Position numbers and translations under genes: made by a program
Shown here: positions 52,801 to 63,155 of the stretch, piece after piece
Numbering within the stretch: the stretch's first letter is position 1
Layout: each line of letters opens with the position of its first letter
Source of the DNA: Penicillium oxalicum
Lineage: Eukaryota; Ascomycota; Eurotiomycetes; Eurotiales; Aspergillaceae
Direction of reading: 5' to 3'
NCBI RefSeq assembly: GCF_001723175.1
Contig: NC_064654.1
Span: 3,038,001 to 3,102,000 of the forward strand
Length of the DNA stretch: 64,000 nucleotides
The notes under the pieces: generated by a model
Told to the model about the DNA's origin: nothing
Seen by the model: only the letters and a program-made list of their open reading frames with translations
Databases searched by the model: none

Positions 52801-54138
52801 ATGTTTTCAGGCATGTTTCGACGGCGACAGGCCGCTGACCCCGCCGCGGCCGAGTCCCCCGCTGTATATCAAGTGCCTTTGTACACCAATGCAGCCTATT
52901 ATCCGAACTGGCGAATCTACAAAAAACAACCTCCGTCGTCCTTGCGCCTGGGCTTCATCTCTCACGTATTTTACGCCTTTGCTTGGTAGGTGTTATCCTG
53001 TACCTCTACGTTCGTCCTGTCTTTTCCCTCTTTCTGACAGATGCCAATGCTTGGTGAGAGATGTTCGCAGGGTCAAAGAGGATGGCACAATCTACGTGAG
53101 TGGGATCTCCGTTGCACCTCTCAAAAAGAGAGAAACCCGGCAAATGGCAATGTCTCTAATCGGATGATGTTCAGTTAAGTGATGAATGGGCCGATACGCA
53201 AATGCCGGTCGATGGCACAGAAGGCTGTCTTCGTGCTTTTGTGCAGTTGAAACAACAATATTCCCAAATGCGGGTGATTCTCTCGGTGGGCGGTGGTGGG
53301 AAAGGCAGTGAAAACTTTGCGGCTGTCGCTCGATCTCGATCGCTGCTGGATAGATTCGTTCAAAGCGCACGCATCTTGGTGGAGCAATTCGGACTGGATG
53401 GCATTGACGGTTCGTCACCGGTGGCTCTGGCACGCCAGAAGCTCAACCCCTGGAGATATTCATATTCAGCTGACTGACGGTGTAATCTTAGTGGATTGGG
53501 AACACCCTGCAGACCCCCAGCAGGGCCAGGATTACGTTCGTCTGCTGGCCACATTGCGCGAGGCTTTGCCAGCTCCCCGCTATGTGCTGGCCTCTTGTCT
53601 GCCTGCTGGTCAATGGGCTCTGCAACACATTGATTTGGCTGCAGCTCACAAATATCTTGACCTGCTAAATCTCATGGCGTACGATTTTTCGGGACCCTGG
53701 AATCCGCAAACCGGCCACCAAGCTCAGCTCTTCGGCTCGCCCATCTCCGGCAGCGCGGCAGTTGATTATGTCTTGTCGCAAGGTGTTCCCTCCAGAAAAG
53801 TCATCTTGGGCGTTCCGGTTTACGGACGATCATTCCTCGGCAGTGATGGACCCGGACAGCGCTATACTGGTGCCGGCGGCGAAGACGGCGTCTTTGATTA
53901 TTCTGAATTGCCGCGATCAGGGTCGACTGAGTATTACGACAAAGCTGCCGGTGCTGCGTCGTGCGTTGGACCCGACGGCGGCTTCGTCACATACGATATT
54001 CCTGCTACGGTCCAACAAAAGGCCGAATTTGTAACGTCGTCCAAGCTGGGGGGTCTTTTTTACTGGCATATCTGTTCCGATGCTCGAGGACCGCGCAGTT
54101 TGATTGAGACAGGATACAATACACTTCATGAGATGTGA
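52801..54138 (+). CDS. GH18 chitinase without signal peptide
   Basis: Four exons: 52801-52985, 53071-53095 (25-base microexon), 53175-53409, 53492-54138; 363 residues. The TIM-barrel motifs are present: AAYYPNWRIY, VILSVGGGG, the catalytic DGIDVDWEHP assembled across intron 3 with the acid Glu at about residue 152, LMAYDFSGPW, and GVPVYGRSF. GLFYWHICSD ends the barrel. Chitinase catalysis uses this Glu with the substrate acetamido group. The N-terminus (MFSGMFRRRQAADPAAAES) is not hydrophobic, so this resembles the intracellular/autolytic ChiB-type class V enzymes of Aspergillus rather than the GPI-linked ones. No chitin-binding or Ser/Thr-rich domain. The microexon was chosen because it supplies VKEDGTIY in frame. 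Confidence 0.92.
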
Positions 54139-54595
54139 TCTATTGAAACTGCGGCATGGCCGCCTCAAGACCCTAATGTGTCGGGGATTCCGGGCCCCTC
54201 CTTAGTCTGTTTACCCGTTACTGTCCACGCACCGTTGCGCAACCTTGCAAAAAAGCTTTGCACTAAAATAGTCTTAGCCCACGATGCATTTTTATTTCTT
54301 TGAGCACTTCTTTTCTTTTCGGCGATTCCACGGGATGAATATGACCTGGGGAAACTTCACAAGATAGAATGAGGGCCCGAGGTCCACATGAAGTCGATGC
54401 CGATCGCCATAAACTTTCGTAGCGCCGAGGCCGTTGAGATCTCCCCTCTCCGCGCCGTGAATCGAAAGAAAGAAAAAAGCGAGGATACCCCAGCTTTTCT
54501 GTTCCACTTTTAATCGAATCTACCTTTCCTTGTCCCCAATTTAAATTTTTTCTCCTGAAAGTATTTCCCATCTCGCCGACGTAAAGCAGCCCAAT
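54139..54595. other. Intergenic, chitinase 3' side and acyl-CoA dehydrogenase promoter
   Basis: 457 bases; nothing gene-like. A minus-strand ORF of 102 codons (54263-54571) has no domain. Confidence 0.45.
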
Positions 54596-56655
54596 ATGTC
54601 GTCATCGCCACCTAAACCAGCTACGGTAGATAGTGGCTATATCATGCAACCCATCCCGCTGGAGAATACTTACTCCACCGATACGGGTCTCAAGCGAGTG
54701 TTGCAATGTACGCCCGTCCATGGTTCTTCTCTAGCAAAATAGCCTTCATTTTCAAGTGCCAAGCCTAACGGTGTCAAAGGGTATCTTCCGACGGCCACTT
54801 TCAACTCCGTGGAGGCAGAATTCAGTCAGCTCGGCGCCGAGGCTATATCTGAACAGGTGCGGGAGTGGAGTGCCGATGCGGAACGCAATCAGCCATATGT
54901 GAAGAGTCATAATGTCTGGGGAAAAAGGTATGACTATGATCGTCTGGTCACGACAGAAGGGTGGAAGCAGCTGGGTAGATGGGGGGCTCGTCGTCGAGTT
55001 GTTTCGGCCGGGTACGATCATACGCTTGGAAAGGATCGAAGGATGGTTCAATATGCATTGTATGTGACGATGGTCAATATTCAGTTGAGCTCTATACGCT
55101 TGCTTCACGGCTGATGCTAGTCAGGAATTATCTCTACTCACCGTCGTCGGGTCTTTACTCCTGCCCCATCAGCATGAGCGATGGTGCGGCGTTTATCCTG
55201 TCTTCCAAGATCAGGGATCTGCCCTCTTCGCATCCATTTCAAACTGTGTTTCAAGGTCTCATCTCCGAGGGTGATGATCACTGGACCTCTGGCCAATGGA
55301 TGACGGAGCGGGCAGGTGGTAGTGATGTTCAAAACACCGAAACCTGGGCGACCTATTCACCTCTGCCGAAGGAATCAAAGACTGATCCCCTCGGGGATGG
55401 GGACTATCTGATCAATGGGTTCAAATTCTTCTCATCGGCGACAGATGCCAATGTGGCGCTACTCCTGGCCAAGACTCCCTCTGGAAAATTGAGTACGTTT
55501 TTGGCTCCGCTCCGGAGAACCGTGAGAGGAAGCGACGGTGTCTCACGCCAGGTCTCCAACGGCGTTCGAATCCATCGTCTGAAAAATAAGCTGGGTACGA
55601 AAGAGCTTCCGACCGCCGAGCTGGAATTGAAGGACATGCGGGCCCATTTGGTCGGACACGTCGATCAGGGAGTCGTCACTATCGCGCCTCTTTTGAACAT
55701 CACTCGCATCCACACGTTCGTGGGCTCCCTCTCCGGCTGGCGCCGTGCCATCAGCATTACCAAGAGCTTTGCAAGGGCGCGCACCACGGTGGGTGAGCCG
55801 CTTTGGCTGATCCCCATGCATCTGCGTCTCTTGGCCGATCAGGAGGTGAAGCACCGCGGTGGTCTGAATCTCGGCTTCTTCACGGTGGCCGTCATGGGGT
55901 TGATCGAGAACAAAAACACTCAGCCCTGGCCGCATGCTCACCTGCCTCGTCCCGGCCACGAAGCCGAGGTGGTCTTTCGCACGCTAACCGCCACGGCCAA
56001 AGCGGTGGTGAGCAAGATGGCTATCCATGGAATCCAGGAATGTCAGGAAGCCATGGGCGGCGTGGGGTACATGGACGAGGCGGACGAGCCCGAATTCAAC
56101 ATCTCTCGAATCCTGCGCAACATGTCGGTCAATTCCATCTGGGAGGGAACGACCAATGTGCTTGCCAGCGAGATGGTGCGATTCCTGCTCAAGGCAGACC
56201 ATTGGGTTGTCTTGTCGGCTTGGGCGGAGCGCCTGCTAGGATTGATTCGCACGGGACCTCAGCGTGAAGCTCTCCAGACGGCTTGGTCTGCTCTGAGTGC
56301 CAAGTTTGTCAGGGGAAAACAAGCTCCCGCGGCTCTTCTGGCCGATGCACGCCGATACATGTTCACCGTGGCTTGGATTCTCTGCGGGTTCCTTCTCGTG
56401 CTCGACGCCGAGCGAGACGATGATCCGGTGAGCGGAGAGATTGCGCGCCGCTGGGTGCTCAGTGCCGAGGGGGGAGTTGGAGATATGGTTTTTCACGATA
56501 TTGTAAAACCTGTTTCGCTGGATGTAACGGAGCTGGATGAGGATGGGGAGAAGCATCTTCGGTGGGATTGTAGAATCGCTTGGGGGATTGATCTTCCTGC
56601 AGGGAATCGGGCATCTGGACATCGGTCGCTGCAAAAGACAAGCTCCAGGCTTTGA
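54596..56655 (+). CDS. AidB-like acyl-CoA dehydrogenase
   Basis: Three exons: 54596-54707, 54780-55059, 55125-56655; 640 residues. The second splice restores MVQYALNYLYSPSSGLYSCP in frame. The FAD-binding acyl-CoA dehydrogenase core has GQWMTERAGGSDVQNTETW, INGFKFFSSATDANVALLLA, RLKNKLGTKELPTAELELK, and the C-terminal QEAMGGVGYMDEADEPEF and NSIWEGTTNVLASEMVR. These are the AidB-type signatures. AidB proteins are adaptive-response flavoproteins in bacteria; fungal copies are assumed to oxidise unusual acyl-CoAs, but the substrate is unknown. The size (over 600) matches AidB-type rather than mitochondrial short-chain enzymes. No mitochondrial presequence is clear and the C-terminal residues SSRL are close to, but not, a canonical peroxisomal SKL. 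Confidence 0.92.
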
Positions 56656-57936
56656 GAGGTTTCAGTGGATGCATGAGGACTCCAAATTTCTGTCGTCTTA
56701 CGATCATTTGTGCCATTGAATAGGTAGCTCTATACTACACTAAGAGATGGGCCTTGTTCCGCTCATTGGAAGCCAGTAATAATCTATATTTCGGGCTAAC
56801 ATTACTAGGGATTCGTCTGGATTTTGGTGGTAGATACTCGTCTGAGCACCTGAATGCACCAGACCAATCATATATAATGAAGGTTACTTATCGCTTCAAA
56901 TCAGCACGACAACTTCCTATCGGTCTTCTCATCGGATTGGATGAACGATTCTGCTGTCTTTATGACACATTTTAACCAATGCAATTGTCAGTAGTACCCA
57001 ACTCCCAGCATTCTGTCGACCTTGAAAGGGACACGTCAACCGAGTTGAAAGATAGCGAATAGCAAACGGTCGCCAAAAGAACACACTGAATATCCTGCAG
57101 TCGTCTGCCTAATATGAAAGTCCGTCGAAGACATCTCAAAATCCAGGAATAACAAGACCAGACTTCGGGGGACAAAAAAAGACAAAGAAAAAAAAAAGAA
57201 CAGGAATCTCTTGTCCTTGCTATACGTTGCAGGAACTACTGTACATGTAGGTACCTCCTGGTAGATAACATGGGCATCCCCCCCGCCTGCACGATTTCCA
57301 CCACCACCTACACGTATAGTACGTAGAACCAGAGACTCCATGACCATAGAAGAAAGAAAAAAATAGATAGCCTCGGTCTGTACGTACGACACTACCCAAA
57401 AAAGCCCAGGCTCCGCCTTGTTCCTTCCAATCCAGTCCAGCTCCAGCTCCGGCTGCGCATTATCTCCGTGATCGACGCCGAGCTGAAACGCTCCTTCAGC
57501 GCACGTGGGTGGCTGAGCGCAAATTGTTAGCGCAGGTCTCTGATATGCTTCATGGTAGGCCTAGTGAGGGGTATGAGGAGATTTGGTACGGAAGAGTCCA
57601 GAGGAAAGAGGTTGACCTTTGGCACTAGGTCATTATTGAAATTCGTGTTGGATCTTCCACTGATCTGTTCACTTGGAGGGTTTCTTCCTTTCTTTTTTTC
57701 TCTTTCGCATACTACACTCGTGCCCACCAGACAACATTAGAAATTCTCCCAGGGATTCATACCACTTGGAGTTCATTTTTAATTCTTCAATTTACTTGCT
57801 ACTTTTGTAGTTGGGCTACGGTGTTCCAGTTTGCGACGCTTGCGATTTCTACCACCATCAGCACCAAGCACCACAGGCCCTTCTCACCCTTCACCCTTCC
57901 CCCCACCGCGGACTAAACAGGTATACACAACACAAC
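56656..57936. other. Intergenic, 1.3 kb
   Basis: 3' side of the acyl-CoA dehydrogenase and promoter of the DUF3632 gene. A run rich in A at 57173-57200 and an in-frame-free low-complexity leader. No gene supported. Confidence 0.45.
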
Positions 57937-59029
57937 ATGTCCTCTTCCACAGACCATTCCACACTCGACCTAGACCGAGTCAAAGCCGCAGAGGAGTTGA
58001 AACCGTTCGAGGAACGATTATTCCGCATTCTGCACGATCTCGTTCAACCGGGCGAGAAAGTCGACCCGACCGAGGCGGCGGCCCAGATCAATCATCTCTT
58101 CCCCCCGAGTGAGGACAGCTCCAAGGCTCCTCCTCCTGAACCTACGGATGAAAATGACGCGGCGACGGATCCAGAGGCCTTTTTGTGGGCTTTATGGGGA
58201 CTGATCATTCAGGTGGTGCGCTTGGTGCCTCCTCACCATCCGGGTCAGGAGCGAGTGATTGCGTTGCTTCAGGCCTTGAGCGATTTACCTGCCAGGAGTT
58301 TGGATATTTGGGGGGTAAGAAAGACCTGATCGTTCACTGCCCAAAAGAAGAAGGTGAAGAAGAAGAAGAGGAAGAAGAAAAACAGAAAAAAAAAAGGCAG
58401 GGCCCGATAAGGGGGATAAAACAGAGCTAATTTACACACGCCATTAGAGTCAGCAAGAATTGTGGTCGGATTTTCCTATTCTTCGACCGTGTCTGAGAGA
58501 TCATCTAGACTGTAAGTAAACCCTCATGGTTCGGAGAGATGCAAGTGCAGAGTGATTTATAACGATCGGGAAAATAGACGTGGGACAAGCAGATCCCGAC
58601 GGCATCTCCGAGTGGATCAATCAAAATTCATTCATGGCCCGACTCGTGGGCAAAGGTCTATTGAGATGGGATACCTTGATTGTGTGGATGATGAGGGATG
58701 TGCTTGAGGATGAGTTGCCCCAAGAACAGATCGTCCAAGACTGCTACATCTCCGTGGCCAGTGAATGGGTCACGCATGCCGGTTCGGCCATCTACAGCCA
58801 GCTGAGCGATCAGGAGATGACCGACCAGCAGAAGCGGGTGATGAAAGGCGGCAAGCTGTACACTGGCAAAGTCGGTCTCTGCCCGGAGAGGTGGGCGTTT
58901 TGGAAGTTACGGCTGGTCGAAGCTGGTCAGCAAGCGTCGGAAACTCTGCGCCCGTTGGCTTCGGCTGCGGCCGATCGGATGGGCGAGATCGAAGAGCTGG
59001 CTCGTGTTGACAAGGAAATGAGGGGATGA
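57937..59029 (+). CDS. DUF3632-family protein
   Basis: Three exons: 57937-58314, 58448-58511, 58578-59029; 297 residues. The exon-2 acceptor could equally be six bases later (two AGs at 58446-58447 and 58452-58453), changing the protein by two residues. Conserved-looking Trp-rich helices (FLWALWGLIIQVVRLVPPHHP, written in part) and EWINQNSFMARLVGKGLL, RWAFWKLRL match fungal DUF3632 proteins, which are all-helical, cytosolic and of unknown function. No catalytic residues are apparent. It lies between the acyl-CoA dehydrogenase and the Zn2Cys6 gene without evidence of a shared role. Confidence 0.8.
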
Positions 59030-59318
59030 GCGATACAGCTCGAATCTTGCCAAAATGATGAGGAGTTTTTTCCCTTCTCCCACAATTCGTGTGACGAACC
59101 GATGGGGTATTGGCCGACTCAGAAAGTTGTGGCAGCCTTTGACCAAACTCATACCTGATATATGGGATCGGTCAATCTCCCCGAAGATGATTCTTTGTTT
59201 GAAATTCGAAGATGAAAAGAAGGTCGTTTGAGACTTGTGATTGCACACAGACACACACTTTGGGTACTTTGCAAAGGGGGTAATCGTACATTTTCAAACA
59301 TGTCGTAATCATAAAGGA

Positions 59319-61536
59319 TCAGATGTTCAGTAGCCAAGAGCCGCTCCAGTCGAATCCAGAACCCTCCCAACTATTACTGAAAGCCTCCAGGTTGGTATCA
59401 AGCGCGGGCAGACCGAAATCATCCACAGGTGCATCTGCCCGAGTGCTCAAGGACTGAATCACGCCATCAGGTTCTTGAACCTCCGCCATGGAGCACGTAG
59501 CGGTGGAAGACGCCGCTATGTGCGCGCCCTCGTCAGATTGCCCGATCAAACGCCACTGCTTGCAGAACTTGGAGTCGAACCCATCGAAAAAGGAAGCCGT
59601 GTCGAGATCCAGTGTGGGTGGGGGACTGTCGACGAGGCCTTGCTCTCGGACTTTTTCAGTCAATTTGTTCAAGGCGCGCAGCGGGCCGACTGCGGAGAGC
59701 CATCGCTCTGACAGCTTTTGGAGAGACAGTTTGATCACCGTCAGTTCGTGTTCTGCGGTACTTTGCAGTTGGGAATACCGCCAGCTGGAAAGTAATGACA
59801 GCCCGCTGCAGAGCGGATAAAACGCAAAGACCGGCCCCAGGTAGCGAAGCTCATCCCGAAGGAGAAATTCCTCGTAGATTCCTGCAATAAAGGAGGATGC
59901 CACCAGAGACACGGCGGGCGGCACGCTGTTCGGCGTGGGGGATCGATGTAAAGTGGTCAAGACCACAAAGTACATGACCGACAATTGTTGGACTTCAAAG
60001 TGTGAGGTGACGGCGTCTTCTTGCTGTGCGGCAGATGATCGCAATTTGGGAATGACCTGCTTGGCCCATCTGTAGATGGCATTTTCCAGGTCGATCCGTC
60101 GCTGCCGAGATATCTCTCGGCGTAAGTAACACTCCACGGTATCCCCCAGATGACAAGATATCGTGCAATAGGCTAAGAAGAGCCGAGCTCGGAAGTCATT
60201 GGCGGGAAAGTCGGCCATGGACGGAGGAAGCACATCGCTGTCGCGAAGATTGATCGTACGAGGCCTCCCGACCCCGACAGAGATGACATTATCCCGAATC
60301 TGCAGAGAGACATGTCAGTCGAAATACCGCTTCGAAACGTCGGGATTGCCCCATCTCGTGGCCAGGAAACGTACCACGAGAGACCACCACAATCTCCGGC
60401 GAAGACCACGGTCTTTCGCATTCGCCGGAGGCTCTTTGTGAAGACCAATTTGAAATGCCATGGCTCCGGCCGTTCGGATCCAAAAGCCGCTGGTGTCTGT
60501 CGAGACATCTTCCGGTCCCACTGGATTATACCAGTGCAGCAGGCAGGCCGCCACTATTGAGATCAAGGAATTATTCCGGCCACCAAAGAAGAACAGCAGC
60601 TTTGCCCGTCGATAAAAGACCTCACTGGACCCGTACTCCAGATGTGCCGTGGAAACCCGACTCCCAGCCAAAAATATGGCTTGCAACAGGAGCATCGACG
60701 GAGGAGAGTGGTGATGATCCAACCATGTCGGATCGACGACCGGAGTCCATGGCGCACAGTACTTGTGGAAGCTTTTCATCAGTTCATTCTGGACTGCCAT
60801 TGGGGGCAATTCAAATGCGCCTTGCTCCCGCAGCATCTGAAGATCTGCAGCCGAGGCCTTTTCATTCTCGCTCGCATAATTCGTCTCATGGCCCGGTTTC
60901 ACCATATTTTCGTCAAATGGCACACTTCCGCCTAAATACTCGCTCCGGCCGCGGTAGCTCTCCTCCTTGACGAAGGGCCCGTCATTCCCGGCCGCAGCGA
61001 CCACAGTTGGCTCGTCATGTCGACTGACGGGAGTCGCATTGTCGCCAAAGGACGATACTCGCGCTGTCCGAACCGCGCCATCGATGGGTGTGTCGGCAGG
61101 GGCTTGCGACTCACGTCGACTCACCGAGCCACTGCTGGGTGCGCGCCCCGGCGACAAGCTATTGGTGAATCTCTTGCGCTTCCGTGTATAAGGTCTAGAT
61201 GAGCAGTGTGAGTCCTCTTGTTGAGCATGCGCCAGACCCAACTCGATCTCGAGTGGTATCTCTTTTTCTTTTTATTCTCTCTCTCCCCCTCTCTCTTTCG
61301 ATGTCTCTTACATGCACTCTAGATCAGACTTGATGCAGTTGCTGCAAGGGCTGCGGATCGCCAGGTCGCATCGCACCTTTACAGATGTAAGTGTTGAGTC
61401 CCCGCCCCCTTCGTCTGAATTCAAGGAGGTCGCAGTTCTCGTCGATGTCTTTCTCGGTCGCCGAGAACGCGTCTACGAGCACATGCGTGATGCAACTTAC
61501 CTTCCTCTTATGGCAGATGATACACGCGCTCGACAT
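59319..61536 (-). CDS. Zn2Cys6 transcription factor
   Basis: Four exons on the minus strand: 61536-61501, 61376-61312, 61194-60375, 60299-59319; 633 residues. The binuclear cluster spans exons 1 and 2: CIICHKRK joins VRCDLAIRSPCSNC, then IKSDLEC, giving Cys spacing 2-6-7-2-6. A basic linker (PYTRKRKRF) and a ~110-residue Ser-rich region follow. The fungal_trans middle-homology domain includes CAPWTPVVDPTWLD, MLLLQAIFLAGSRV, FYRRAKLLFFFG, WIRTAGAMAFQIGLH, RRLWWSLVIRDNVISVGVG (restored by the third splice) and a C-terminal helical part. It probably binds CGG triplets and controls catabolic genes. It is divergent from the crotonase gene at 62052, which makes that gene its first candidate target. 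Confidence 0.93.
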
Positions 61537-62051
61537 GGCGGTGATCGTGATGGGTGAAAAGGTCGTGAGTGTGGGGCCTGCATTTTCCAGATCGTCTCGG
61601 CAAACCTTCTGATCTGCCCAGAAGTCCCCCAGTCTTACTTTGAAAAGAGCAGGTGAGGCAATCCTGTGAATCCGTTTTCGACCGCATAGGATCTAGACCA
61701 ACGCTGTGGCTCGAATGACAATTTTCAAAGCGTCTTCATCTGAGAGCTCTGCCGTAGTTGGAGATCATCACTGTCTACTTGGAAATCGGTAGGCTTGGAA
61801 CAGGAGAACACGACGCTAGACAATAGAAGCTCGGAGGTCTTCCCCCCGCCCGTCCAAGAAGCCGAGGTATTTCTAGGTACATCACTCCATAAATGTTTGT
61901 TTAAGAAAGCAGGTGAAACTATATAGCATATGGCAATCCACCGGATTGTCATCTGCTTCGGCGACATGTAGTTCGCTGCCTTCCATGAGTAACATTCCCG
62001 ACTTTCCAGTGCATCATATATGCCATTGTACACATCATTCAACCACCCATC
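61537..62051. promoter_or_regulatory. Shared promoter, Zn2Cys6 regulator / crotonase
   Basis: 515 bases between divergent start codons. It contains several CGG/CCG trinucleotides (the half-sites typical of zinc-cluster proteins), but their spacing is not diagnostic by eye. No gene here; a minus-strand ORF of 105 codons (61725-62042) is not supported. Confidence 0.5.
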
Positions 62052-62894
62052 ATGACAGAATCAACAAAGCCAGTACTGATCGACTCAACCACCAATCCTG
62101 GAATCAGCATCATCACAATCAACCGACCCAAACGAAAGAACGCCGTCGACTCCGAAACCGCCCAACAGCTCTATGAGGCCATCCTCGCATTTGAAGCAGA
62201 CTCGACGCAGAAAATCTGCGTTCTGACCGGTTCCGGCAACACATTCTGCGCAGGAGCAGATTTGCATAATGTGGCACTGAAAAACGCCAACGCCGATTCC
62301 AACGTCTCTCCGACGGAAGCGAATCTCCAGCCGGTCGGCGATCGCAACCTAGGACCCATGGGTCCATCTCGACTGATCGTCCAGAAACCCATTATTGCAG
62401 CCGTCTCTGGATACGCTGTTGCGGGGGGTCTGGAACTGAGTCTTCTCGCCGATATGCGCGTCGTCGAAGAGGATGCCGTCTTTGGGGTGTTCTGTCGGCG
62501 ATGGGGCGTTCCTCTGATTGACGGCGGCACGGTCCGTCTACAAGCTATTGTTGGCCTGGGACGCGCGCTCGATATGATTCTTACGGGTCGACCGGTGGGC
62601 GCGCGAGAAGCGTTCACGATGGGACTTGCAAATCGGGTGGTGCCGAAGGGCCAGGCGTTGCGTGAGGCGCTACTTATTGCGAAACAGCTCATGACCTTTC
62701 CAGAGTTTTGCATGAATACGGATCGTCGATCTGCTTATTACAGCGCATATGAGGCGTCTTCCTTCCAAGATGCGTTGGCGCAGGAGTTTACCACGGGGGT
62801 TCAAGTCATTTCCAAGGAGGCAATCGCTGGCGCTGCAAAGTTCAGCAAGGGATCCGGTCGGCACGGCAGCTTCAAAGAATTCAGCAAGCTGTGA
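62052..62894 (+). CDS. Enoyl-CoA hydratase/isomerase (crotonase) family enzyme
   Basis: Intronless, 280 residues from ATG 62052. The crotonase fold is evident: ISIITINRPKRKNAVD, oxyanion loop FCAGADLHNV, GYAVAGGLELSLLADMRV, GVFCRRWGVPLIDGGTVRL, and ILTGRPVGAREAFTMGLANRVVP. Of the two glutamates used by mitochondrial enoyl-CoA hydratase, the equivalent of the first (Glu144) is kept in GGLELS. The second (Glu164) is replaced: the aligned position is Cys in FGVFCRRWG. That sub-pattern is shared with a widespread bacterial-type crotonase subgroup whose reaction is unclear. No mitochondrial presequence; the C-terminus (EFSKL) is a plausible peroxisomal PTS1. Close to a Zn2Cys6 regulator, sharing its promoter. 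Confidence 0.92.
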   Translation: MTESTKPVLIDSTTNPGISIITINRPKRKNAVDSETAQQLYEAILAFEADSTQKICVLTGSGNTFCAGADLHNVALKNANADSNVSPTEANLQPVGDRNLGPMGPSRLIVQKPIIAAVSGYAVAGGLELSLLADMRVVEEDAVFGVFCRRWGVPLIDGGTVRLQAIVGLGRALDMILTGRPVGAREAFTMGLANRVVPKGQALREALLIAKQLMTFPEFCMNTDRRSAYYSAYEASSFQDALAQEFTTGVQVISKEAIAGAAKFSKGSGRHGSFKEFSKL

Positions 62895-63155
62895 TGAATC
62901 GCGATTCGAGCCATCGATTACATGAAAATTGAACAGCGCCAAGGCACGGCATCAATTGGACTGCACGTATCAAAGTGGTCTCGGGGGTAATGCAATTGAG
63001 TAGTGTACATGGAAAGATTGAAAGGGTACGTCACGACCCTCATACCGCAACGACCAGAGCCCCCACGGGGCGAAGTGGGCGCGCTCTCAAAACGGCCAAA
63101 TTCAGTCTGCAAATGCAAGATTCGGAGACCATGAGAATGGACAAATGAGAGAGCC

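Noticed and set aside
55060..55124. Apparent frameshift in the acyl-CoA dehydrogenase between MVQYAL and NYLYSPSS
   Set aside because: Explained by a 65-base intron with good splice sites; not a lesion.
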